Below the pieces are notes generated by a model. That model saw nothing but the letters and a program-made list of their open reading frames with translations, searched no databases and had not been told where the DNA came from. Position numbers and translations under genes: made by a program. Below, piece by piece: positions 55,651 to 63,427 of a stretch of 64,000 nt of DNA. Numbering within the stretch: the first letter of the stretch is position 1; each line of letters starts with the position of its first letter. The DNA lies in the NCBI GenBank assembly GCA_045569055.1, contig JBJKZT010000013.1:124001-188000 (forward strand), given 5' to 3'. Source of the stretch: TCS55 sp045569055. Lineage in GTDB: Bacteria > Fidelibacterota > Marinisomatia > Marinisomatales > TCS55.

Positions 55651-56110
55651 TTATGATTTAGAAACTTTAATTATATCATTTATAATTTCAACTTTGTATT
55701 GTTCAAGTTTTGAACTAGCTGGACCTTTTGTTGGTTCACCTGAAAGATTAAATTCTGAACCATGACTTGCACATCTAGCAGATCCATCTTTAAAAGCATC
55801 GATAGCTACTCCTGCATGTGTGCAACGTCGACTGAATGCCAAAATTGTACTTTCCGATTGCCTAAATAAAAGAATACCACTTGAGTCAAAGCTATTAGCT
55901 TGTGTAGCTATGGATCCCCCTACTTCTTTTAATTTATTGAAAGGGCTTTGATTCAAATTAAATTCGATAAAATCTTCATTAATATCTATAATCATTTGTA
56001 ACTGAATCATCAACATTATCTTCACAAGATTGCAATGTAGTTAGTAATACGGGAGATGAACACAGTACAGCAAATTTGCAAGCTTCACCGATAAATTCTC
56101 TTCTTTTCAT
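55651..56110 (-). pseudogene. Rieske [2Fe-2S] domain protein, frameshifted in the N-terminal region
   Basis: The C-terminal Rieske domain has CTHAGV and CASHGSEF, the two Cys-x-His ligand pairs for the 2Fe-2S cluster, plus GEPTKGPASSKLEQY. The uninterrupted frame starts only at ATG 56025 with an odd Met-rich start (MKIMLMIQLQM). Upstream, in another frame from ATG 56110, the sequence encodes MKRREFIGEACKFAVL and LTTLQSC, a Tat/lipoprotein-like signal usual for this type. Removing one base between about 55982 and 56060 joins them (VTMIIDINEDF) to give about 152 aa. Most likely an exported Rieske electron-transfer protein; the frame break looks like an extra base. Confidence 0.75.
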
Positions 56111-56181
56111 ATAAATTACCTTTCAAATATTAAAAAAGACTTGCAAAAATATAAATAAAATAATAATTTATCAACATAAAT

Positions 56182-56199
56182 ATCGCTCATATCGCTTAT
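56182..56199 (+). promoter_or_regulatory. Tandem 9-mer upstream of the CIA30 gene (shared motif)
   Basis: ATCGCTCAT followed directly by ATCGCTTAT, 18 nt before the ATG at 56218. The same pair (AACGCTCAT AACGCTTAT) occurs at 59872-59889 before the YHS gene. Likely an operator read by one regulator, or a shared core-promoter element near the transcription start. The ribosome site CTGGAG follows at 56207-56212. Confidence 0.55.
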
Positions 56200-56217
56200 T
56201 TAATTACTGGAGTTTTC

Positions 56218-56799
56218 ATGAAAAAAAATATTTTAATCGCAAATTGCCTTGTTTTCCTAATTGGTTGTGATCTACCTAATGTTGAGAATAACTCTGCTAA
56301 ACTTATTGAAGGTGAAGTTATAATGGAAGATTTTGATTCTAATAACTTACTCAATTGGAAAATTGTTAATGATACTGTAATGGGTGGGAGATCTGATGCA
56401 ACTCTCAAATTAAAAAACAATTTATATGGTATATTTAATGGCTATCTTTCATTGCAGAATAATGGTGGTTTTTCATCAATTAGAGCATATTATCCTCCTG
56501 ATTTAACCAATCTAAAGTCGATAACTATCAGAGTTAAGGGTGATGGAAGACAATACAGTTTCCGAGTTAGAGGAAATACTTCGAATTGGGCTTCATATAC
56601 ACATTCTTTTGATACAATTGAAGGTGAATGGATCGAGAAAGAGATGAAAATTGATGATTTTTATCCTGTTTATAGAGGATATTATTTAAATAATATGCCA
56701 CGATTATCTGAGGTTATAATTAAAGAAATTGGAATTATGCTTTCAGACAAACAAACAGGTCCATTTGAGCTTGAAATTGATTGGATCAGAGCTAATTAA
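56218..56799 (+). CDS. CIA30-family lipoprotein
   Basis: 193 aa. Lipobox VFLIGC (Cys18). The mature part matches the NADH:ubiquinone oxidoreductase intermediate-associated protein 30 (CIA30) fold, a galactose-binding-like jelly roll: WKIVNDTVMGGRSDAT, FNGYLSLQNNGGFSSIRAYY and VKGDGRQYSFRVRG. In mitochondria CIA30 helps complex I assembly; bacterial exported members have no established function. It ends 4 nt before the next gene. The shared upstream motif with the YHS protein suggests common control, perhaps metal- or redox-related. Confidence 0.85.
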   Translation: MKKNILIANCLVFLIGCDLPNVENNSAKLIEGEVIMEDFDSNNLLNWKIVNDTVMGGRSDATLKLKNNLYGIFNGYLSLQNNGGFSSIRAYYPPDLTNLKSITIRVKGDGRQYSFRVRGNTSNWASYTHSFDTIEGEWIEKEMKIDDFYPVYRGYYLNNMPRLSEVIIKEIGIMLSDKQTGPFELEIDWIRAN

Positions 56800-56802
56800 T
56801 AT

Positions 56803-57504
56803 TTGAATAAAATAATAAGTGTTTTCATTGAGCTTCCTCAAGCCCACGTTTTTGCTACATGTTTAACTTTATGTATCGTCAGCCTACTACTTTATCTTCA
56901 GTGTATTAAAAAATGGTCTTTTAAAAAAGTATCTCCTTACCCCTTTTTATTTCTACCACTATCTATAGAGCTTGTCTACCAAATATCTGCTCTAATTGAT
57001 GGTACTTGGTCGTACAAAACTAGCCTACCTTTAGAATTTTCGTATATAACCAGCCTTAGCGCATTTGCCTATCTATTTTGTAATCATAATAAAATTAATG
57101 GGTGGTTATATTTTGCTGGAATATGGTCTTCTACAGCAGCTTTTATAAATACTATAATGTTTGGTACTGAAGCTTGGTATATATTTTTACGATACTATGG
57201 TCACCATGGTATTTTATTATTTTTTGGATTACGCTCACTTTTTTGGGGGTTCAGACCGAGATCTAGTGATTATTTACGATCGATTTTATTAACCACGTTT
57301 ATTTTAACAATCGTACATCTAATTAATTCCATAATTGCCACTAATTATATGTTCACCTATTCAAGGCCTAATGGATCAAATTTTTCTCAATTAATGCCAG
57401 AATGGCCTGATTATTTAATTCTTATACTTAGTCTAGGTGTTTTCTATTATACAGTTTTGTACTTTATTGGAAGAAAAAAGACTAAATCATTAAAAGTAAA
57501 ATAA
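56803..57504 (+). CDS. YwaF/TIGR02206-like membrane protein
   Basis: 233 aa starting at TTG 56803, 4 nt after the CIA30 stop. Six to seven hydrophobic segments; LPLEFSYITSLSAFAYLF, LYFAGIWSSTAAFINTIMF and HHGILLFFGLRSLFWGFRP fit the TIGR02206/YwaF family pattern (central LPLxxC/F-type segment and a HG motif). The function of the family is unknown. It converges with the next gene and overlaps it by 23 nt at the 3' ends. Confidence 0.6.
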   Translation: MNKIISVFIELPQAHVFATCLTLCIVSLLLYLQCIKKWSFKKVSPYPFLFLPLSIELVYQISALIDGTWSYKTSLPLEFSYITSLSAFAYLFCNHNKINGWLYFAGIWSSTAAFINTIMFGTEAWYIFLRYYGHHGILLFFGLRSLFWGFRPRSSDYLRSILLTTFILTIVHLINSIIATNYMFTYSRPNGSNFSQLMPEWPDYLILILSLGVFYYTVLYFIGRKKTKSLKVK

Positions 57505-57886
57505 AACGTATTGACCATCCAATAGTTCTCAACCAATTATACTTTACTAAATTATTTATAATTTTATCGTCTTTATTATTTTTGAGCTTAGAATGATAAC
57601 CACTAAATATGAGAGCAGTACTAAGCCAAATTAAATAAAGCATAATCATAGCACATAAAAACAAAGTTGAAGAAAACCCTGTTATTAATAAATAGGTACC
57701 CGTACATATTTCAATAACCATTATTGGAAAAACAAAAAGCATTATTCCTCTGATATGTAAAACCATAAAGGATTTAAATAGTTTGCTATCAATGTAGCCA
57801 AAAGCTGGATAGTGATTTAACTGGATTAACCAAATTGCACCAGTGAGTATAGCCGTTGATAAAATATGTATATTTATTATTTCCAT
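57482..57886 (-). CDS. Four-span conserved-looking membrane protein
   Basis: 134 aa, four hydrophobic segments. NIHILSTAILTGAIWLIQLNHYPAF and HIRGIMLFVFPIMVIEICTG resemble a small uncharacterised family with conserved HYP and H-x(n)-E residues that might bind heme or metal; no accession is claimed. It follows the class V aminotransferase by 8 nt and converges with the YwaF-like gene, overlapping its 3' end. Confidence 0.6.
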   Translation of the reverse strand: MEIINIHILSTAILTGAIWLIQLNHYPAFGYIDSKLFKSFMVLHIRGIMLFVFPIMVIEICTGTYLLITGFSSTLFLCAMIMLYLIWLSTALIFSGYHSKLKNNKDDKIINNLVKYNWLRTIGWSIRFILLLMI

Positions 57887-57894
57887 AATTAATT

Positions 57895-59142
57895 TTATAT
57901 TTTTGAAAGCGCTTCTAACAATTGATCAATTTGCTGCTTTGTATTGTAAATATGAGTTGATACTCTAATTGCATTGTGACCATCACGAACATGCTCATCA
58001 ATATGAGTATTAATCATATTTTCAATCATAGGAACAGATTTAAAAGCATCTAGCCCTGCTTTCTCAAAGATTGTTGAACCGGGAGCTGAAAGTTTATTTA
58101 TTGGAGAACTTAGTATTTTTACACCATCAATTTGAATTAGTCCTTTTTTAAGATAATTTGAAAGTGCTCTGCAACGTTTTTCAATATTTAGAAGTCCAAT
58201 ATTATTTATATAATCAAGTGCTGTTCCAATTGCAGCTCGTACCGGAAAATCTTTAGTCCCAGGTGGATCAAAACCAGGTGAAATTTGATTTTTCTCATAT
58301 ATAAATGGCGAGATCATTTTTTCTCTTGCTTCTTTATTAATAAATAAAAAACCAGTTCCTGCTGGAGCAAGAATCCATTTGTGTAGACTAACAGAATAAG
58401 CATCACATCTAACTTTATTAAGATTAATTGGAAATTGGCCTGCTGCTTGTGCACCATCAACTAGAGTAAGCAAATTACGTTCTTTAGCCATATCAACTAT
58501 TTCTTTTACTGGATATAAATGACCACCTCGAGTAACATGACAAAAACTTATAGCTTTAGTTTTGGATGTAATTGCATTTGATAATCGAGAAACAGTATCA
58601 GTGACACTTTTTAATGGACTTGGGATAAATACAGTTTTTATTTTAATTCCATCATTTTTTTGTCGAACTAACCAAGGTCTTAATCCAGCTGGATGTTCTT
58701 GAGAAGATATTATTATTTCATCTCCTTTTTTTAATTTCACACTATGCGCTTGAATATCTAGAGCTTCAGATGCATTTCGAGTTAAGACAATCTCATCCTC
58801 ATCAACACCAAAAGTTTTTGCAAGTTTTGGTATTACTGATTTCGAAATACTATCTTGCAAGTCATGCTTACCATGAAGTGGTTCTTTTGAAATAGCTTCA
58901 TAACCATTATTTATTGATTTCAGAACACCTAAGGGTGGCATACCTAAACTAGCATTATTCATATATGTTATATCTTTATCAATTATAAAATGAGACCTTA
59001 CTTCAGCCCAATCTTTATCAGATGATGATTTTGGTACTTTAAATTTGGTTAATTTCGAGTCAAATGATTTGGATAATAATGGTGCACCAAGTCCAAGAAT
59101 ACCAGATTTAATGAATAATCGTCTTGAGTATTTTTCTGACAT
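57895..59142 (-). CDS. Class V aminotransferase/cysteine desulfurase-fold enzyme with Tat-like signal
   Basis: 415 aa fold type I PLP enzyme, near the isopenicillin-N epimerase/cysteine desulfurase branch. PLP Lys is in SVSLHKWILAPAG, and VDGAQAAGQ carries the Asp and the following Gln. The N-terminus SRRLFIKSGILGLGAPLLS is Tat-like (Arg-Arg-x-Phe-Ile-Lys) with tatC present at 5000. An exported PLP enzyme is unusual. Substrate unknown. It lies 21 nt after the upstream lipoprotein stop on the same strand. Confidence 0.8.
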   Translation of the reverse strand: MSEKYSRRLFIKSGILGLGAPLLSKSFDSKLTKFKVPKSSSDKDWAEVRSHFIIDKDITYMNNASLGMPPLGVLKSINNGYEAISKEPLHGKHDLQDSISKSVIPKLAKTFGVDEDEIVLTRNASEALDIQAHSVKLKKGDEIIISSQEHPAGLRPWLVRQKNDGIKIKTVFIPSPLKSVTDTVSRLSNAITSKTKAISFCHVTRGGHLYPVKEIVDMAKERNLLTLVDGAQAAGQFPINLNKVRCDAYSVSLHKWILAPAGTGFLFINKEAREKMISPFIYEKNQISPGFDPPGTKDFPVRAAIGTALDYINNIGLLNIEKRCRALSNYLKKGLIQIDGVKILSSPINKLSAPGSTIFEKAGLDAFKSVPMIENMINTHIDEHVRDGHNAIRVSTHIYNTKQQIDQLLEALSKI

Positions 59143-59163
59143 AAATTATTTTTAAATTTTACC

Positions 59164-59721
59164 TTAATTTAATGGGAAAGTTTTTAGCCAACTAAATTGC
59201 CAAAATAGTTCTAATTCTTTTTGTTCACCATCAACTAGATCAGTTAACATAAATTCTCTGTAACTTTCTTCAAAAACCCCTTTGGGTGCATTATAGGCCA
59301 TTTCAATTGTCTTATCATCAATAAGTTTGGCTTCGACTTTAACATGATCTTGTGTTTTAATAAATAAGCATTCAAATAAATAAGAATTTTTAATTTTATT
59401 TTGCTTAAACGAAGCTTCAAATTTATTTTGTTCCCCATATTCATTTAAAACTTTATAATAAGATCCATTTTTAATTACAATCCATCTAGCTCGTTTGGCT
59501 ATCTCTTTACGCTCAATAACTTTACCAGCATCATAAAGCGTCCCTACAACATACTCAGTCCATATACCTTCTAGTGGATCTAAATTATTATAATTACTTT
59601 TAAAGTACTTTCTATAGTTGAGCTCAGCAGGAACTATATAATTTGGATCGGTCTTAATTTTAATTTTAGGGGCACAACCAAAATAAAATACCAAAAAAAA
59701 GAGAATTATATTTTTTTTCAT
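59164..59721 (-). CDS. Hypothetical lipoprotein
   Basis: 185 aa. Lipobox VFYFGC (Cys16) after a short charged start. The mature domain begins with DPLEGIWTEYVVGTLYDAGKVI and alternating strands (GSYYKVLNE, NSYLFECLF), suggestive of a small beta-barrel or lipocalin-like fold; family not recognised. It is followed by the class V aminotransferase gene. The 194-nt divergent gap upstream holds promoters for this gene and the YHS gene. Confidence 0.65.
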   Translation of the reverse strand: MKKNIILFFLVFYFGCAPKIKIKTDPNYIVPAELNYRKYFKSNYNNLDPLEGIWTEYVVGTLYDAGKVIERKEIAKRARWIVIKNGSYYKVLNEYGEQNKFEASFKQNKIKNSYLFECLFIKTQDHVKVEAKLIDDKTIEMAYNAPKGVFEESYREFMLTDLVDGEQKELELFWQFSWLKTFPLN

Positions 59722-59871
59722 TTTGCAATCTATAACTGTTATTTTATCTAACGAATAATATAATATATTTATTTATGAATAATTTAAGTTTAATACTTAA
59801 GTTGGTATAATATTTACAATGTAATTAAATGTTGATAAGTTTATATATAATTAATAAATTTATATATATAT

Positions 59872-59889
59872 AACGCTCATAACGCTTAT
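59872..59889 (+). promoter_or_regulatory. Tandem 9-mer upstream of the YHS-like gene (shared motif)
   Basis: AACGCTCAT followed directly by AACGCTTAT, 26 nt before the ATG at 59916, in a long AT stretch. A TATAAT at 59806-59811 lies farther upstream. See the same pair at 56182-56199. Confidence 0.55.
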
Positions 59890-59915
59890 TTTTGCTGTAA
59901 TTAAAGGAGTTAAAA

Positions 59916-60371
59916 ATGAAAAAAACATTATTTATTTTATTGGGTCTATTTACTATCGTTTGTGCTCAACAAGATTCAAAAAAATCGCCTGAACTTTTAT
60001 GTGTAGTTACTGGCGAAAAGATTTATCCTGATATGCAAGAGAGTAGTTCATATAAAAATGGAAAAGTATACTTTTGCTGTGGTGGTTGTAAAGAAGAATA
60101 TGATGAGAATAGTAAAAAATACTCAACCAAAGCTAATTTTCAACTACTTGCAACTAATCAATACGTTCAAACTAGTTGCCCAATGACTGGCGGGAAAATT
60201 AAAGCGGATAAGGTTGTAGCCGTAGAAGACAAAAACGTTTCTTTTTGTTGTAATAACTGTGTTAAAAAGGCAAAAAAATCAGATGATAAAGTATCCCTGT
60301 TGTTCTCTGATGCTTCTTTCGATAAAGGATTTACTGCTATGAACCAAATCAAATCGAAAAAGAAAAAATAG
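59916..60371 (+). CDS. Exported protein with two YHS/TRASH-like metal-binding modules
   Basis: 151 aa with signal peptide (to CAQ). Two repeats share a Cys...GEKI/GGKI...FCC-x-x-C pattern: LLCVVTGEKIYPDMQ then YFCCGGCKEEYDE, and TSCPMTGGKIKADKV then SFCCNNCVKKAKK. This is like the YHS/TRASH treble-clef modules that bind Cu or Zn, arranged in tandem. Strong ribosome site (AAAGGAG) 6 nt before ATG. A classic intrinsic terminator follows. It is a stand-alone monocistron with a shared upstream tandem motif. Function is probably metal sequestration or sensing in the periplasm. Confidence 0.78.
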   Translation: MKKTLFILLGLFTIVCAQQDSKKSPELLCVVTGEKIYPDMQESSSYKNGKVYFCCGGCKEEYDENSKKYSTKANFQLLATNQYVQTSCPMTGGKIKADKVVAVEDKNVSFCCNNCVKKAKKSDDKVSLLFSDASFDKGFTAMNQIKSKKKK

Positions 60372-60390
60372 TTTCACTTATAATTTAGAA

Positions 60391-60420
60391 AAAGCTCCCT
60401 TACAAGGGAGCTTTTTTTAT
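60391..60420 (+). terminator. Intrinsic terminator after the YHS-like gene
   Basis: AAAGCTCCCT, loop TACA, AGGGAGCTTT, then TTTTATTA: a 10-bp stem with a T tail, starting 19 nt after the stop at 60371. Clear rho-independent architecture. Confidence 0.92.
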
Positions 60421-60439
60421 TAATTCATCAAATATTTCC

Positions 60440-61258
60440 ATGCCTGAACTACCTGAAGTTCAATCAGTAGTTAATTACTTTAGACCATTTTTAATAAACC
60501 AATCTATCAGATCGATTGAACATTTTAATGATTATACTAAAGTTTTTGAAACTCACACAATTAAAGAATTAAATAAACAGGTCTCAAATAAAAAGATTAC
60601 TAAAATATGGAGACGTGGTAAATATATAATATTAGATGTATCTAATGGTCATTTATGCATCCATCTTCGCATGACTGGACAACTTCAAATTGGAAACAGT
60701 AAAAATGATAACCCTAAACACTTTACAGCATTAATTAATTTAAAAAATAACTCAAAAATTTATTTTAAAGATTACAGAAAATTTGGACGAATATATTTTT
60801 TTAATAATTTAAATATTCTTGATCATAAACTTGGTCCCGAACCGTTTGATTTATCATTTAATTATAAATATTTAAAATCTGGATTGAATAAATCAAAAGG
60901 AATGATTAAACCAAAACTTTTAGATCAAAAGTTTATTGCTGGTTTAGGTAATATTTATGTTGATGAAGTATTATGGAAATGTAGAATTCACCCAACCACA
61001 TCTTGCAATAAAATTAGTAGCAATAAAATAAAGAGATTATTAGTTGCAATTCCTAAAATATTACAAAAATCCATAGATTTTAATGGCACAACAATTATTA
61101 ATTTTTCACCTGGGAATAAGACTAAAGGTAAGTTTTCAAATTATTTAAATGTCTTTGGTAAACAAAATCAAGGTTGTCCTAATTGTAAAACAAGTATACG
61201 AAAGATTTTTGTAAGTCAACGGGGTACGCACTTTTGTCCAAAATGTCAAAAATGCTAA
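60440..61258 (+). CDS. mutM: Formamidopyrimidine-DNA glycosylase
   Basis: 272 aa base-excision repair enzyme removing oxidised purines (8-oxoguanine) from DNA. MPELPEV at the N-terminus gives the catalytic Pro2 and Glu3; Lys is in RRGKYIILD; the H2TH helix region and a C-terminal zinc finger (CPNCKTS...RGTHFCPKCQ) are complete. Length matches the family. It starts 20 nt after the terminator of the YHS gene and is convergent with the hydrolase at 61274. Confidence 0.96.
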   Translation: MPELPEVQSVVNYFRPFLINQSIRSIEHFNDYTKVFETHTIKELNKQVSNKKITKIWRRGKYIILDVSNGHLCIHLRMTGQLQIGNSKNDNPKHFTALINLKNNSKIYFKDYRKFGRIYFFNNLNILDHKLGPEPFDLSFNYKYLKSGLNKSKGMIKPKLLDQKFIAGLGNIYVDEVLWKCRIHPTTSCNKISSNKIKRLLVAIPKILQKSIDFNGTTIINFSPGNKTKGKFSNYLNVFGKQNQGCPNCKTSIRKIFVSQRGTHFCPKCQKC

Positions 61259-61273
61259 ATAGATATTACAAGT

Positions 61274-62464
61274 TTACTCGAATTTTTTAAGCCAATTAAT
61301 CGCTTCAATAACAGCTGGTGCATAAGCCACTGGTGAATGAAGACCTTTTTCTAAGAGTATAATTTCTGCTTCTCCGCCCCTAACCTGAATATTTGTTGCC
61401 ATATCTACACTTTGCTCATAGTCGACCGCATTATCTTCTTTACTGTGTATAAATAATATAGGCGATTTTGGTACCGTATTAAGAAGTGAATTATCTGCTA
61501 ATTTTTGACGATATTCTTTAAAAACATTACTTGTTGTAAAAGAATTTAAAAATTCAGGTTGAAATAGATCTCTAGTGTTTGTTGTCAAATAAGTATTGAT
61601 GGTAATTGCGTCAAGATCTCCTTTAAACAAGTTATCTAATTTTTCTAAATAGGGTGATTTAATAACTTTATCTAATAATTCTAAATTATAATATTTATCA
61701 TAAATATAGATTGGATGAATCGCCCAAGCTGGCATAAATAATGTATCAGGAACATTTAGAGTATCAATATTAAAATTATAGTATCCAGCAATTAATACAC
61801 TAGCTGAGATTGCATAATCTCTTGGATCATCAATTAAAATTTTATGAGCAGCCATAGAATTATAACCACCATTTGAATAACCAAGTAAAAAAACTTTATC
61901 ATTCAATTTTATATCATTTTCACATGCATAATATTTAATACCTGAAATCAAATCAACTATGGCATTTCCATTTTGATGCATATTTACTGATTCATAACTA
62001 ACATTTGAGCTACCAAGTCCAATATAATCCGATTGAACAGATGCATATCCTATACTCGCACCAAATAAACCTAAATAACCATAAAGTGGTGTAACTGATG
62101 GAACATCAATTTTTCTAATTGTATAACCATGTTGACCACTCAAAATAGAAAGGGGTTCATCATTAGAAGTCAAAGGTAAATAAACAGCACCAGATGCATA
62201 AATTATATTATTTTTATTATCAGTGGTTGTGTATTCTACAGAAAAGATTTGGACATCATATAGCGCAGTAAAATTATCCTCTGGAATACCAAAGTCAGGG
62301 CGAATATCATTTATAAAATTAGCAGAAATAACTCCCATGTCACTTACTTTAGTAAAATTTCCAACACTAGGAATTTCGCATGAATCCAAACTATCATTTT
62401 CACAGCCCCAAATGATTAGAAATGCTAAAAATAAATAGGTATAACTTCTTTTGTGGCTTGGCAT
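61274..62464 (-). CDS. Alpha/beta-hydrolase lipase-like lipoprotein
   Basis: 396 aa. Lipobox LIIWGC (Cys21). The nucleophile elbow is GYSNGGYNS, and the C-terminal HSKEDNAVDYEQSV and KGLHSPVAYAPAVIEAI contain the likely Asp and His of the triad. FLSGQHGYTIRKI-like and LLYGYLGLFGAS regions fit secreted lipase/prolyl-peptidase-like hydrolases with a large lid. Exported, surface-attached esterase or lipase. It is convergent with mutM. Confidence 0.78.
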   Translation of the reverse strand: MPSHKRSYTYLFLAFLIIWGCENDSLDSCEIPSVGNFTKVSDMGVISANFINDIRPDFGIPEDNFTALYDVQIFSVEYTTTDNKNNIIYASGAVYLPLTSNDEPLSILSGQHGYTIRKIDVPSVTPLYGYLGLFGASIGYASVQSDYIGLGSSNVSYESVNMHQNGNAIVDLISGIKYYACENDIKLNDKVFLLGYSNGGYNSMAAHKILIDDPRDYAISASVLIAGYYNFNIDTLNVPDTLFMPAWAIHPIYIYDKYYNLELLDKVIKSPYLEKLDNLFKGDLDAITINTYLTTNTRDLFQPEFLNSFTTSNVFKEYRQKLADNSLLNTVPKSPILFIHSKEDNAVDYEQSVDMATNIQVRGGEAEIILLEKGLHSPVAYAPAVIEAINWLKKFE

Positions 62465-62504
62465 AGGAATTTGGTAATAGAATTATTTAACTGATATTTA
62501 TTAA

Positions 62505-63326
62505 TCAGAGACTTGGTTTCATAAATTTAAGAGTATAGCGATCGCTTTCTCCAATTTTTTTAAACTCTTTTTGTTGTTTTTTTAATCCTGATTTGTCTAA
62601 GCCATTTTTTGATAGTGTTGGTGGAAGATTCCAAACGCCACCTGGGTGATCTTTAGTATCTTTTGAATTAGAATTGATCTGAGATGAGCCAACGTAAATG
62701 AAACCAATTGCTTCAGCATCCTTAATCATGCATGGTTCACAAGTGTACCCTTTCCCATCAACTATTGTATCACTTCGATGATCAGTAATCCCTAGAATAC
62801 CACCAGGCTTTAGAGTATTAAACATGGCTCTTAATTTTTCGAATTCGCTATTACCAACCCAATTATGATAATTTCGGAAAGTTAATACCATATCAGCAGA
62901 AGAAGCTTCGCCATAACTATCGCCCTTAAAAGCAACCATTTTTGCATTACCATATAAATCTTTTTTTGCTGATAGTCTATCTTTTTCTTTCTGATATCTA
63001 TCTCGTATTCTTTGTTCTTCTGAATCTGGGTCATATGTAGCACTAATATATTGACCATTATTACTTAAATATGGAGCCAATATTTCTTGATACCATCCAC
63101 CACCAGGAGAGATTTCCACAACCGTCATATTATTTTTTATACCAAAAAACTTTAATGTCTCTAGAGGATGTCTATACTCATCACGATCTTTATTTTTTGA
63201 AGATCGATGGCTCCCTTTTATAACATCTTCAAGAGATTGAGAATAAGCAAATGAAAAGCATAGTGTCAATACTATTAAAAATTTATTGGAGTGTAATTTA
63301 TTTAATATAAAATTTGTTTTGTTCAT
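62505..63326 (-). CDS. Exported class I SAM-dependent methyltransferase-like protein
   Basis: 273 aa with an apparent signal peptide (to AYSQS). The SAM-binding motif I appears as VVEISPGGGWYQEILAP, then the acidic YDPDSEE, then an MVLTFRNYHNW and LKPGGILGITDHRSD. This exported methyltransferase family exists in Proteobacteria and FCB bacteria; SAM is cytoplasmic, so the periplasmic location is puzzling and a non-methyl-transfer role or different ligand is possible. It is 178 nt upstream of nothing recognisable except the truncated nuclease. Confidence 0.7.
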   Translation of the reverse strand: MNKTNFILNKLHSNKFLIVLTLCFSFAYSQSLEDVIKGSHRSSKNKDRDEYRHPLETLKFFGIKNNMTVVEISPGGGWYQEILAPYLSNNGQYISATYDPDSEEQRIRDRYQKEKDRLSAKKDLYGNAKMVAFKGDSYGEASSADMVLTFRNYHNWVGNSEFEKLRAMFNTLKPGGILGITDHRSDTIVDGKGYTCEPCMIKDAEAIGFIYVGSSQINSNSKDTKDHPGGVWNLPPTLSKNGLDKSGLKKQQKEFKKIGESDRYTLKFMKPSL

Positions 63327-63427
63327 TATAAGTACCTTTATGTTAATAGTAATCTAAAAATATCGGATTAATTATAAAAATTATGACTGAAAAATTCAAT
63401 CCTATCTATTGCTTAAATATTTTTCAT

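Noticed and set aside
56196..56420. Minus-strand ORF over the start of the CIA30 gene
   Set aside because: CIA30 on the plus strand has a lipobox and family motifs; the minus ORF is its shadow.
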